From NCBI GenBank assembly GCA_017860615.1, contig JAGDMU010000001.1:224617-288616 (forward strand): DNA of 64,000 nucleotides, written 5' to 3'. Shown piece by piece: positions 7,353 through 16,464 of this stretch. Source of the DNA: Pseudomonadota bacterium (GTDB lineage: Bacteria; Campylobacterota; Campylobacteria; Campylobacterales; Sulfurospirillaceae). Positions within the stretch are counted from its first letter, which is position 1. Each line of letters opens with the position of its first letter. The translations under genes and the position numbers were made by a program. A model generated the notes under the pieces. It did not search any database. It was not told where the DNA came from and saw nothing but the letters and a program-made list of their open reading frames with translations.

Positions 7353-9197
7353 ATGAGTCTCTTTAGCACTCTCAATACGGGTACTTCAGGACTTAATGCC
7401 GCACAAGTAGCTGTAGCAACAACCAGCCAGAATATCGCCAATGTTGATAACGCTTTTTACACCCGACAAAGAGTCACACAGTCCGCTAGTCTTGCGCTTA
7501 ATACTCAAGGTGTAAGCGTTGGTACTGGTGTTACAATCACTTCTATTGTACGCATTCATGATGAATTTGTTTTTACAAAGCTTCGAAATGCAACAACTGA
7601 TGTAGCGTATGATACGTATTCTACACAAGTTTTAGAAGAGGTTTCTCAATATTTTCCAGACTTAGATGAATCAGGTATTTCACAGGATTTACAAGACTAT
7701 TTTGCATCGTGGAATGACCTTGCTTCAAATGCTTCAGAAGGCTCTCAAAAAATCGCTTTGGTTCAATCCGCTGCGAATTTGACAACAGATATTAAATCGA
7801 CTCGAAATGATTTACGTTCCCTTCAAGACTCTGTGAATACACAGCTGAAAACCTCCATTGATGAAATCAATAGCATCGGTCAACAGTTGGCTGATCTGAA
7901 CAAACAAATTAGTAATGTTGAATCTGAAGAAGGTAATTATGCGAATGACCTTCGTGACCAACGAGATGAACTAGAACTTACACTATCAAAGCTTGTAAAT
8001 TTTGCTGTATCCAAGGGTGATATAAGCGGTAATACAAAAGTTGATGTTAACATGACAGACTCAGGTACAGAATATTACTTAAATATTTCAGGAGCCTCTT
8101 TTGTGGATGGCTCAACCTTTCATCCTCTTGTTATAGACAATAGTTCTAATGAAAGCAGTTATTATTCGATTTATTCAGAGTCTCAAGATGGTACACGCTA
8201 CAATCTTACGGAACAATTAACAGGCGGTAAAGTTGGGGCAATGCTTGATCTTAGAGGTCGTGTGATTGATTCGTCTGTAAATGGTGGTTATCCTCAGGAT
8301 GGAACGATTCAAAAGTATATTGATAAATTAGACAGTTTAGCGCAAACCATTATCACTGAGACCAATAATATCTATGCTCAAAGTGCTCAAGAAAAGATGC
8401 AAAGTCCAACACTTGACCTTAAAAGTGATACGGCTTTACAAAATGCATTTAACAATATTGAAGACGGTACATTTGACATTATTATCTATAATAATGCAGG
8501 TGAGGAAGTCGCACGAAAAAGCATTAACGTTGGTAATGCGACCAGTATGAATGATGATACCTTCACGCCAAGTATTGTAACGCAAATTAACACCAGTACA
8601 GACGATAACGCGGATAATAATGCCTTGAATGACGTTGATGATTACTTTACCGCGACCTTTATGGACAATGGTACATTTACACTCTCTCCAACCGTAACCA
8701 ATAGCGGATATACTATCGCTATTAAAGATAATGGAACAAACTTTCCTGGTGCTATTGGTGTGAGCCAATTCTTTACAGGTACAGATGCTTCAAATATTGA
8801 TGTCGCAACTGAATATAAAAAAGATCCTTCTTCCATGCAAGGCTATAGTGCCCCTGTAACAGGTAATAATACTGTAGCAAATGCAATGGTTCAATTACAG
8901 TATGATACGCTTAGTTTCTATTCTGAAAATGGTGCAACGGTGAAAGATAGCCTTGAAGGGTTTTACAGTTCACTTACAACCAGTGTTGCAACCGCTGCTT
9001 CGGCCTCTTCTGGAAGTCTTGATACCAATAGTGCACTTTATACCACCATTTATAATGAATTTCAATCTGTCAGTGGTGTTAATAAAGATGAAGAGCTTGC
9101 CAATTTAATTCAGTATCAAAGCTCTTACAGTGCAGCCGCTAAAATCATTACCACCATCGATGAGATGTTGGATGTCCTCTTAGGCATTAAATCCTAG
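7353..9197 (+). CDS. flgK: Flagellar hook-associated protein 1 FlgK
   Basis: The 614-residue protein begins with the FlgK/flagellar rod signature MSLFSTLNTGTSGLNAAQVAVATTSQNIANVDNAFYTRQRVTQS and ends with the conserved C-terminal helix region EELANLIQYQSSYSAAAKIITTIDEMLDVLLGI. The ends form the D0/D1 core and the middle is variable. FlgK joins the hook to the filament. Its stop codon overlaps the next gene's GTG start (TAGTGA). Confidence 0.95.
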   Translation: MSLFSTLNTGTSGLNAAQVAVATTSQNIANVDNAFYTRQRVTQSASLALNTQGVSVGTGVTITSIVRIHDEFVFTKLRNATTDVAYDTYSTQVLEEVSQYFPDLDESGISQDLQDYFASWNDLASNASEGSQKIALVQSAANLTTDIKSTRNDLRSLQDSVNTQLKTSIDEINSIGQQLADLNKQISNVESEEGNYANDLRDQRDELELTLSKLVNFAVSKGDISGNTKVDVNMTDSGTEYYLNISGASFVDGSTFHPLVIDNSSNESSYYSIYSESQDGTRYNLTEQLTGGKVGAMLDLRGRVIDSSVNGGYPQDGTIQKYIDKLDSLAQTIITETNNIYAQSAQEKMQSPTLDLKSDTALQNAFNNIEDGTFDIIIYNNAGEEVARKSINVGNATSMNDDTFTPSIVTQINTSTDDNADNNALNDVDDYFTATFMDNGTFTLSPTVTNSGYTIAIKDNGTNFPGAIGVSQFFTGTDASNIDVATEYKKDPSSMQGYSAPVTGNNTVANAMVQLQYDTLSFYSENGATVKDSLEGFYSSLTTSVATAASASSGSLDTNSALYTTIYNEFQSVSGVNKDEELANLIQYQSSYSAAAKIITTIDEMLDVLLGIKS

Positions 9198-10009
9198 TGA
9201 AACGATTTCCTTTATTGAGCACCATTCTTTTGGTGCTCATTTTCTGCTTTTGTTTTATAGTACCTCATTTTTATCATGGCTCAGCGTACGATCTAAATCC
9301 AACAGCTATTTTGTTGCCTCCTAGTTTGGAACATTTTTTAGGAACAGATAGATTAGGGCGTGATCTTTTCGCACGTCTCATGGTGGGTGGACAAGTTTCT
9401 TTAATGATTGGTATCTTAAGTGCTTTAATTTCGAGTATTGTAGGGCTTATGATCGGGATAAGTGCGGGATTTTTTCAAAAAGGCATGGATAAATTGATTA
9501 TTGTCCTCATCGATCTTTTTCTAACGTTTCCTACTTTTTTCCTTTTATTGGCACTGATTAGCTATATGAGCGCTTCGGTATGGGTGCTTATTTTCATTAT
9601 TTCCATTACAGGTTGGATGGGGATGGCTCGGATGATACGAAGTGAAAGCTTCGCGATTTCCAATGCTCCCTTTATTAAAATTCTTAAGCTCTCCAATGTC
9701 AATACCTTTAAAATCATCTTTAAATACTTTGCTCCTTTACTCGCTCCTATCTTTTTTATCAGCTTTACCTTTGGTGTGAGTGGTGCTATTTTAGCGGAGA
9801 GTGGATTGAGCTTTTTAGGTATTGGCATTACACCTCCCCAAATGAGTTGGGGTGTGATTATCAGCGAAGGCAAAGAAGTGATTGATATTGCATGGTGGCT
9901 TAGTTTCTTTCCAGGTTTTCTCATCTTTCTTGTCACACTTTCTTTGATCAATCTCTCTGATTATCTGCAAAGTAAGAGTAATGAAAAAGATGTCTTAAAT
10001 GACGTTTGA
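9197..10009 (+). CDS. ABC transporter permease, DppC/OppC type, without partner genes
   Basis: The 270-residue membrane protein has an N-terminal membrane anchor and the peptide/nickel transporter permease pattern, including LGTDRLGRDLFARLMVGGQVSLMIG near residue 50 and the loop EAA-like region through ESGLSFLGIGITPPQMSWGVIISEG. DppC/OppC proteins form one half of an importer channel with a DppB-type partner, two ATPases and a binding protein. None of these is nearby: the gene stands alone, coupled to flgK by a one-base overlap and overlapping the next gene by 11 bases. Start is GTG. Confidence 0.85.
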   Translation: MKRFPLLSTILLVLIFCFCFIVPHFYHGSAYDLNPTAILLPPSLEHFLGTDRLGRDLFARLMVGGQVSLMIGILSALISSIVGLMIGISAGFFQKGMDKLIIVLIDLFLTFPTFFLLLALISYMSASVWVLIFIISITGWMGMARMIRSESFAISNAPFIKILKLSNVNTFKIIFKYFAPLLAPIFFISFTFGVSGAILAESGLSFLGIGITPPQMSWGVIISEGKEVIDIAWWLSFFPGFLIFLVTLSLINLSDYLQSKSNEKDVLNDV

Positions 10010-10754
10010 AGCTATTGCAAAACTTTTAAACGAAGAAGCTCATAAACGCAATCATCGTGATGAGATCAGCATAAATCGTCCTGATCCTTTATTGATTGCT
10101 TCACGCTATAACGATGAATTTAGTGCTCTTATCTGCGCATTGTTTGCTTATGGTAATGTTTCTGCAATGATTCAATTTTTAGAAAGCTTAGATTTTTCAC
10201 TACTGGATGCGGATGAAAATAGTATTGCGCAAACATTAGAAAATCACTATTATCGCTTTCAAAATGCTCAAGACATTCAAGCCCTTTTTATAACACTCTC
10301 TCGTCTTAAAAAAGACAGGGGTTCTCTTGAGTCTATTTTTTTTCCAGCCTATCAAAAACAATCAAATGTAATGGATGGTTTACGCGCATTGATTGCACTG
10401 TTGTATGATATTAATCCGTATCGTTCACGTGGCTATCAGTTTTTATTAGGTACAATACCTTCAACAAACCCACACTCTCCTTATAAACGATGGCATATGT
10501 ATCTTAGATGGATGGTTCGCAGAGATCATCTTGACCTTGGCCTTTGGCATGGTGTTGATACCAAAGATCTGCTCGTACCACTTGATACCCACACTTTCGC
10601 ATTGGGGAAAAAATTGGGCTTGATTCAGCGAAAATCTTATGATTTTAAAGCGGTGTTAGAGTTGAGTCACGCACTCCAAAAGATTGATCCGAGTGATCCT
10701 GTCAAATATGATTTTGCACTCTATCGCTTAGGACAAGAGAAAATTCTTCTTTAA
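9999..10754 (+). CDS. TIGR02757 (DUF2400) family protein of unknown function
   Basis: The 251-residue soluble protein has the features of the TIGR02757 family: DPLLIASRYNDEFSALICALFAYGNVSAMIQFLE near the N-terminus, PYKRWHMYLRWMVRRDHLDLGLW near residues 165-190, the following DTHTFALGKKLGL, and DPVKYDFALYRLGQ at the end. The helix-hairpin-helix-like pattern recalls DNA glycosylases of the Nth superfamily, but the family's activity is, to my knowledge, not established. A member follows flgK in C. jejuni too, so this neighbourhood is conserved in the phylum. Confidence 0.85.
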   Translation: MTFEAIAKLLNEEAHKRNHRDEISINRPDPLLIASRYNDEFSALICALFAYGNVSAMIQFLESLDFSLLDADENSIAQTLENHYYRFQNAQDIQALFITLSRLKKDRGSLESIFFPAYQKQSNVMDGLRALIALLYDINPYRSRGYQFLLGTIPSTNPHSPYKRWHMYLRWMVRRDHLDLGLWHGVDTKDLLVPLDTHTFALGKKLGLIQRKSYDFKAVLELSHALQKIDPSDPVKYDFALYRLGQEKILL

Positions 10755-10762
10755 GGTTCACA

Positions 10763-12457
10763 ATGAATGTGAAGTATTGGCTCCCAAGGAGCTTTACGGT
10801 TTTGAGAGAAGGGTATGACTTTGCAAAGTTATCATCCGATATTGTAGCAGGCTCTACAGTTGCGATTATCGCTTTACCTTTAGCGATGGCCTTTGCCATA
10901 GCCAGTGGTGTTAGTCCTGAAAAAGGGCTCTTTACAGCGGTTGTCGCTGGGCTCATTATCTCTCTCTTTGGAGGGAGTAGGTACCAGATTGGAGGTCCTA
11001 CGGGGGCTTTTGTTGTGGTACTCTATGCGGTTATTTTAAAACATGGATACGATGGCTTAGTGATTGCCACGTTTTTAGCAGGTATTATGCTCTTTTTTAT
11101 GGGTGTATTTAAGCTTGGAAATATCATCAAATACATTCCTTATCCCGTTACAGTAGGCTTTACTACAGGTATTGCTCTTATTATTTTCTCATCACAGATT
11201 AAAGATTTTTTTGGGCTTCCAATTGCCAAAATGCCCGCAGAGTTTGTTGATCAATGGAAACTTTACTCAACAGAGATTTTACATGTAAACTATTATTCCA
11301 TGGCTATTGGTGTGGTTAGCATAGCTCTTTTGCTTAAATTACGTCACCGTTTCCCGCATATTCCTGCACCTATTATTGTCATTATTCTTTCAGCCCTCGC
11401 GGTTTACCTTTTTAAATTGCCTGTTGAGACGATTGGTTCTAAATTTGGAGCACTGCCTTCTACTTTGCCATACCCATCAATTCCTGCATTTTCATTGGAA
11501 AAAGTACGGGCTGTCTTCCCTGATGCGATTACCATAGCACTTTTGGGAGCCATCGAATCGCTACTTTCGTGCGTTGTAGCCGATGGTATGACAGGAGATC
11601 GTCATCATTCCAATAAAGAACTGATGGCACAAGGTGTTGCCAATATTGCTTCAGTATTTTTTGGTGGCATTGCCGCAACAGGTGCCATCGCAAGAACGGC
11701 TACGAACATTAAAGCAGGTGCTTATAGCCCCATTGCAGGTGTGATTCATGCTTTAATGCTTTTGGTTTTTATGTTTTTATTTTCCAAGTTGATTGTGCTG
11801 ATTCCTTTAGCAACATTAGCTGCTATCTTAATCGTTGTGGCTTGGAATATGAGTGAATTTCACCACTTTAAAGCGATTGCTCTTAAATCTGAGCGTAACG
11901 ATACAGTTGTGCTTTTAATGACGTTTTTCTTAACCGTCTTAATCGACCTTAATACGGGTGTTCAAACAGGTATTATGCTTGCAGGTCTTTTGTTTATTAA
12001 ACGTATGATTGATGTTACGGGGATTGTGGATACCAAAAATACGATTGGTATGCCTTTGGATGAAGATGACGAACCTCTTGAAGTGGATGATGTCAATGCC
12101 ATTTCTAAGAAAATTGTCCCTAAAGATGTGGAAGTGTATGAGATCGATGGACCTTTCTTTTTTGGTGTTGCCGATCGGCTTAAAAATGTCCTTGGGGAAG
12201 TGAGCAACCCACCCAAAGTCTTTATTCTTCGTATGCGTCATGTGCCTATGGTGGATGCAACAGGTCTTCATGCCTTAGAGGAATTTTTTGATCTTTGCCA
12301 AAGCAATGGAACGATTCTTGTACTTTCAGGGGTCAATGAGCATATTAAGCTTAAAATGCGTCGTCTTGGTTTTGAGAAAAAAATAGGGTTAGAAAACATT
12401 ACTGACAATATCGATATGGCACTCTCACGTGCACATAGACTATTAATCAAGGAGTAA
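10763..12457 (+). CDS. SulP family anion transporter with STAS domain
   Basis: The 564-residue protein has the SulP layout: a first cytoplasmic stretch, about 12 membrane segments starting with DIVAGSTVAIIALPLAMAFAIASGVSPEKGLFTAVVAGL, the typical FGGSRYQIGGPTGAFVVVLY region, and a C-terminal STAS domain (about residues 440-560) containing VDATGLHALEEFFDLC. SulP proteins carry sulfate, bicarbonate or dicarboxylates; the substrate is undetermined here. The next gene, a tautomerase, begins two bases after its stop, so the two are co-translated. Confidence 0.92.
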   Translation: MNVKYWLPRSFTVLREGYDFAKLSSDIVAGSTVAIIALPLAMAFAIASGVSPEKGLFTAVVAGLIISLFGGSRYQIGGPTGAFVVVLYAVILKHGYDGLVIATFLAGIMLFFMGVFKLGNIIKYIPYPVTVGFTTGIALIIFSSQIKDFFGLPIAKMPAEFVDQWKLYSTEILHVNYYSMAIGVVSIALLLKLRHRFPHIPAPIIVIILSALAVYLFKLPVETIGSKFGALPSTLPYPSIPAFSLEKVRAVFPDAITIALLGAIESLLSCVVADGMTGDRHHSNKELMAQGVANIASVFFGGIAATGAIARTATNIKAGAYSPIAGVIHALMLLVFMFLFSKLIVLIPLATLAAILIVVAWNMSEFHHFKAIALKSERNDTVVLLMTFFLTVLIDLNTGVQTGIMLAGLLFIKRMIDVTGIVDTKNTIGMPLDEDDEPLEVDDVNAISKKIVPKDVEVYEIDGPFFFGVADRLKNVLGEVSNPPKVFILRMRHVPMVDATGLHALEEFFDLCQSNGTILVLSGVNEHIKLKMRRLGFEKKIGLENITDNIDMALSRAHRLLIKE

Positions 12458-12459
12458 AG

Positions 12460-12666
12460 ATGCCTTATGTTAACATCAAAATCACCAAAGAGGGTGCAAC
12501 AAAAGAGCAAAAAGCAGAGCTTATTGAGGGCGTTACAAACCTTTTGGTAAGTGTTCTTGGTAAAAATCCAGCGACAACGGTTGTCACCATTGACGAAGTG
12601 GATATGGATAATTGGGGTATAGGTGGGCAACAGGTGAGCGAACTTCGCAAAAAACCGAAGCCTTAA
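12460..12666 (+). CDS. 4-oxalocrotonate tautomerase family protein
   Basis: This 68-residue protein is of the short 4-OT type. After the initiator Met comes Pro (MPYVNIKITKEGATKEQKAELIEGVTNLLVSVLGKNP), the N-terminal Pro that acts as catalytic base in the family. Such proteins form hexamers that isomerise 2-hydroxydienoates or other keto-enol pairs. No aromatic degradation genes are nearby, so the natural substrate is unclear. It is closely coupled to the SulP gene (two bases apart). Confidence 0.88.
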   Translation: MPYVNIKITKEGATKEQKAELIEGVTNLLVSVLGKNPATTVVTIDEVDMDNWGIGGQQVSELRKKPKP

Positions 12667-12726
12667 ACTACTATTAAATGATTTAACGATACAATCACGC
12701 AAAATTATTAACGAAGGAAATGTGTA

Positions 12727-13354
12727 ATGGGCGAAATGTTTACATTTTTTAGTCGGTGTTATCAGTTTTGTTTTGGCAAAACTTGCAACGTCTAAAATGC
12801 AACTGGTACCAAGTGGTGTTCAAAATGTCATGGAAGCGTATCTTGAGAGTGTCATCTCTATGGGTAAAGATGTCATTGGAGAAGAATTGGCGCGTAAATA
12901 TCTACCACTTGTAGCAACACTTGGTTTGATGGTATTTATTGCAAACGTTATTGGTATTATCCCTGGTTTTGAAGCTCCTTCAAGCAACCTAAACATGACA
13001 TTGGCATTAGCGCTTATGGTCTTTGTTTACTATAACTTTGAAGGTATCCGTGTAAACGGTGTTGTTCATTATTTTGCACACTTTATGGGACCATTGAAAG
13101 TTTTAGCACCTCTTATGTTTCCAATCGAGATCGTTTCACATCTTTCTCGTATCGTCTCTTTGTCTTTCCGACTTTTCGGTAACATCAAAGGTGATGATCT
13201 TTTCTTAGCAGTTGTTTTGATGCTTGCTCCTTGGGTAGCACCACTTCCTGCGTATGCGCTTTTAACATTCTCTGCATTCTTGCAGACGTTTATTTTTATG
13301 ATCTTAACATACGTTTATCTTGCGGGTGCTGTTTTAATTAGTGAAGAGCACTAA
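12727..13354 (+). pseudogene. atpB: ATP synthase F0 subunit a, with an out-of-frame internal deletion
   Basis: An ATG at 12727 with good ribosome site (GAAGGAA) opens MGEMFTFF, the expected AtpB start, but that frame ends at 12795. The rest of AtpB continues in another frame from about 12743: [36 protein letters not shown]... to [17 protein letters not shown], including the proton-channel Arg region [16 protein letters not shown]. Comparison with the family suggests some 15-20 residues of the first membrane segment region are missing. The bases ACATTTTTT (12742-12750) fit AtpB-like sequence in both frames, as expected if DNA between two short repeats was lost. Subunit a is essential in the F1F0 ATPase, so a sequence or assembly fault is likely. 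A shortened product could start at 12773. Confidence 0.85.
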
Positions 13355-13365
13355 AAAGTACTTTC

Positions 13366-13650
13366 TTGTTGCAACACCAGCAAACACGTTTTGAAAAACT
13401 CCTCAGCTTTTTGCAAGGAGCCTCTTGGGCTCTTGCAATAGCTGGTGGAGGATATACCTTCTTACTTTTTCTTCCTTTTGGTACTATCATCGCTTCCATC
13501 ATTGCTCTTTTCTTCTTTCTTACAGGGTGCTTTTTTGTCATTATCTTTTCAATGGCACAACTGCAATTGGATAAATTTGAAGAGCTTAAAAAGCAGACGC
13601 ATCTCTTAGAAAAACTTAACCGCGATGATCAAACAGTATCTCATCACTGA
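13366..13650 (+). CDS. Small hypothetical membrane protein
   Basis: The 94-residue product has two hydrophobic segments (about residues 19-40 and 42-64: ASWALAIAGGGYTFLLFLPFGTIIASIIALFFFLTGCFFVIIF) between a charged N-terminus and a charged, probably cytoplasmic helix (LDKFEELKKQTHLLEKLNRDDQ). The start is TTG with a weak ribosome site, so the exact N-terminus is uncertain. It lies between atpB and thiE and overlaps thiE by 26 bases. I do not recognise a named family. Confidence 0.65.
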   Translation: MLQHQQTRFEKLLSFLQGASWALAIAGGGYTFLLFLPFGTIIASIIALFFFLTGCFFVIIFSMAQLQLDKFEELKKQTHLLEKLNRDDQTVSHH

Positions 13651-14182
13651 TCCTTCATTTTATACTTCCAACGCAAACGAAGTCGTTCAAAGACTTTTAC
13701 AGGTAAAGGCAAAATATCAGCCTGATTACATCTGTTTGCGCGATAAACAGGCCTCAGATTACACCTCGCTTGCCAAGATGGTCGCACATGCTTCTCTTCA
13801 AGATGAACGAACCAAACTCTATCTGCATACTAATTATAAATTGGCACACGACCTTGGCTGCGATGGTGTGCATCTACCTTCCAATGCTTTACATGTAACC
13901 CAAAATGCCAAAGCTTTAGGTTTAGAAGTGATTGTAAGTACGCATACTTTAGAAGAAGCCTTAGAAGCTGAAAAAAGAGGAGCAGATGCGATCACATTTA
14001 GTCCCATTTTTGCAACGCCCAATAAGGGCAAACCGCTTGGTTTAGAGAAGTTAAAAGAAATAAATGATAGAATCCGCGTTAAATGTTTCGCGCTTGGTGG
14101 CATCATCAACGCTGATCAGGTGAAAGCTTGTGAAGGTGTTGGCGTGTACGGTTTTGCCTCAATTCGCTTTTTTATAGATTAA
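13625..14182 (+). CDS. thiE: Thiamine phosphate synthase-like protein (ThiE/TenI family)
   Basis: The 185-residue TIM-barrel protein resembles ThiE/TenI: YLITDPSFYT at the N-terminus, YICLRDKQASDYTSLAKM, LGCDGVHLPSNAL, VIVSTHTLEEALEAEKRGADAITFSPIFATPNKGKPLGLEKLKEI and the phosphate-binding FALGGIINADQVKACEGVGVYGFASIRFF. ThiE joins the pyrimidine and thiazole halves of thiamine; the related TenI lacks that activity in some species. The family is clear, but the choice between ThiE and TenI-like function is not. Confidence 0.85.
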   Translation: MIKQYLITDPSFYTSNANEVVQRLLQVKAKYQPDYICLRDKQASDYTSLAKMVAHASLQDERTKLYLHTNYKLAHDLGCDGVHLPSNALHVTQNAKALGLEVIVSTHTLEEALEAEKRGADAITFSPIFATPNKGKPLGLEKLKEINDRIRVKCFALGGIINADQVKACEGVGVYGFASIRFFID

Positions 14183-14197
14183 TCCCAAAGGGTATTT

Positions 14198-15566
14198 ATG
14201 CAATTTGAAGTTGTTATTGGACTTGAAGTTCATGCTCAGTTAAATACAAAAACCAAGATTTTTTGCAGTTGTCCAACCAGTTTTGGAGAATAAAGAAGTT
14301 GTCAAAAAAGCGATTTCTCTTGGTACTGCTATCAATGCAACCGTTAATCAAAAATCTATTTTTAACCGCAAAAACTACTTCTATCCTGACCTTCCAAAAG
14401 GCTATCAAATCAGTCAATTTGAAATACCTATCGTAGAAGCTGGAGAAATTTACATTGACTTTGAAGACGGTACAAAAAAGCGTATTGGCGTCACAAGGGC
14501 GCATCTTGAAGAAGATGCAGGTAAAAACATTCATCATGGCAATGTCTCACATGTGGACTTAAACCGTGCAGGAACACCACTCCTTGAAATTGTGAGTGAA
14601 CCTGATATGCGAAGCTCTGAAGAGGCTGTTTTGTATCTTAAAAAACTCCATGCTATTTTGCGTTACCTTGATATCAGTGATGCGAATATGCAAGAGGGAA
14701 GTTTCCGTTGTGATGCCAATGTCTCGATTCGACCTAAAGGCGATACGAAGCTTTATACCAGAGCAGAAATTAAAAACCTAAACTCCTTTAAATTCATCCA
14801 AAAAGCGATTGATTACGAAGTGCAACGCCAAAGCGAAGCGTGGGAGGATGGCGTATATGAAAGAGAAGTGGTTCAAGAAACCAGACTTTATGATACTGAA
14901 AAAAATGAAACAAGAAGCATGAGGGGCAAAGAAGATAGCGCTGAGTACCGTTATTTCCCAGATCCAGATCTATTGCCAGTGCTGATTCCCGATGATATGC
15001 TCTCCGAGTGTATTCAAATCCCCGAGCTTCCAGATCAAAAACGAGATCGTTTCTTAAAAGAATATGGCATTAAAGAGTACGATGCCAATGTCATTACCTC
15101 TAGTGTTGAGATGGCACATTTTTATGAGACGATGATCAACGAAGGTGCTGGCGCTAAAAATGCCGTGACATGGCTGAGCGTTGAGCTTCTTGCACGTCTG
15201 AATAATGGTATGACACTTCTAACGTCTCCTGTGGATGCAGTTACACTAGCAATGATCGTGAAACGCATTGAAGATGGTACGATTAGTGGAAAGGCTGCAA
15301 AAGAAGTACTTGATTATTTGATGCAAAACAGTGTTAGCGTAGATGATGCCATTGAAAAACTTGGTCTTAAACAAGTGAGCGACGATGGTGCAATTTTAGC
15401 CATTATTGACGCTATCATAGGATCTAATGCCGATAAAGTTGCAGAGTATCGAGGTGGTAAAGATAAACTTTTTGGTTTCTTCGTTGGACAAACGATGAAA
15501 GAGAGCAAAGGTGCTGCAAATCCTGCTAAAGTGAATGAACTTTTAAAATCTAGACTTGATGCATAA
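14198..15566 (+). pseudogene. gatB: Aspartyl/glutamyl-tRNA amidotransferase subunit B, with an out-of-frame internal deletion
   Basis: The ATG at 14198 opens the correct GatB start ([31 protein letters not shown]), but this frame stops at 14293. The remainder continues in another frame from 14277 ([46 protein letters not shown]...) and is intact to the C-terminal tail domain. About 20 residues that normally carry the Cys-Pro-Val-Cys zinc motif are missing. The 14 bases CCAGTTTTGGAGAA (14277-14290) make family-like sequence in both frames, pointing to deletion between two copies of a short direct repeat. GatB makes Gln-tRNA(Gln) and Asn-tRNA(Asn) and is essential in Campylobacterota, so an assembly fault is likely. 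Confidence 0.88.
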
Positions 15567-15576
15567 GCAGGTTAGT

Positions 15577-16464
15577 GTGAGTATAGCAGTGATTGGCGCA
15601 GGGAAATGGGGACAAGCACTTCAGTTTGCTATTGCTCGTAATTTTACATGCAAGATTACTTCTCGCCAACCAAAACCTATTGAAAATTTTGTCAGCCTTG
15701 AAGAGGCTTTGAAGTGTGAATACCTTATTTTTGCACTTCCTGCTCAAGTCGTTCGCGGTTGGTTGGAAGATCATTTTACGTTTAATGGGCAAAAAATTCT
15801 AGTTGCTGCTAAAGGTATAGAGCAGGGCAGTGGGGCATTTTTGAATGAAATTTTTGCCAAGTATGTTCCTGAGGATCATTTAAGTTTCTTATCGGGTCCA
15901 TCATTCGCAAGTGAGGTTATGCAAGGTCTTCCCACAGCCGTTGTCATTAATTCAACCAATGAAACGCTCTCCAAAGAGTTTGCCGCTTTTTTTCCTTCCT
16001 TTATCAAAACGTACACTTCTAAAGATGTCATTGGTGCAGAGGTATGTGGGGCTTATAAGAACGTCCTGGCGATCGCCAGTGGTATTTGTGATGGATTAAA
16101 ACTTGGCAATAATGCACGTGCAAGTCTGATAGCGCGTGGTCTTGTGGAGATGCGCCGTTTTGGAAAATTTTTTGGTGCACATGATGAGACCTTTTTAGGG
16201 TTAAGTGGCGCAGGAGATCTTTTTTTAACGGCTTCAAGTACCCTTTCGAGAAATTATCGTGTTGGACTTTTTTTGGCTGAGGGGAAAAAACTTGAAGATA
16301 TTTTAAACGAGCTAGGTGAAGTTGCTGAAGGAGTGTTTACCTCTGAAGCGATTTTTGAACTCTCCGCAAAGCATAGCATTTATACACCTATCGCACATGA
16401 AATAGCACTTATCTTAAAGGGCAAAGAGCCAAGAATGAGTGTGAAAGACTTACTGGCTGATTGA
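15577..16464 (+). CDS. gpsA: Glycerol-3-phosphate dehydrogenase [NAD(P)+]
   Basis: The 295-residue product has the GpsA signature: nucleotide-binding IAVIGAGKWGQALQFAIA at the very N-terminus, LVAAKGIEQGSG, FLSGPSFASEV, the active-site Lys in GAYKNVLAIASGICDGLKLGNNARASLIARGLVEM, and GLSGAGDLFLTASS. It makes sn-glycerol 3-phosphate for phospholipid synthesis. GTG at 15577 has AGG five bases upstream and gives the usual GpsA N-terminus; an upstream ATG (15559) inside the gatB end has no ribosome site. Confidence 0.94.
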   Translation: MSIAVIGAGKWGQALQFAIARNFTCKITSRQPKPIENFVSLEEALKCEYLIFALPAQVVRGWLEDHFTFNGQKILVAAKGIEQGSGAFLNEIFAKYVPEDHLSFLSGPSFASEVMQGLPTAVVINSTNETLSKEFAAFFPSFIKTYTSKDVIGAEVCGAYKNVLAIASGICDGLKLGNNARASLIARGLVEMRRFGKFFGAHDETFLGLSGAGDLFLTASSTLSRNYRVGLFLAEGKKLEDILNELGEVAEGVFTSEAIFELSAKHSIYTPIAHEIALILKGKEPRMSVKDLLAD

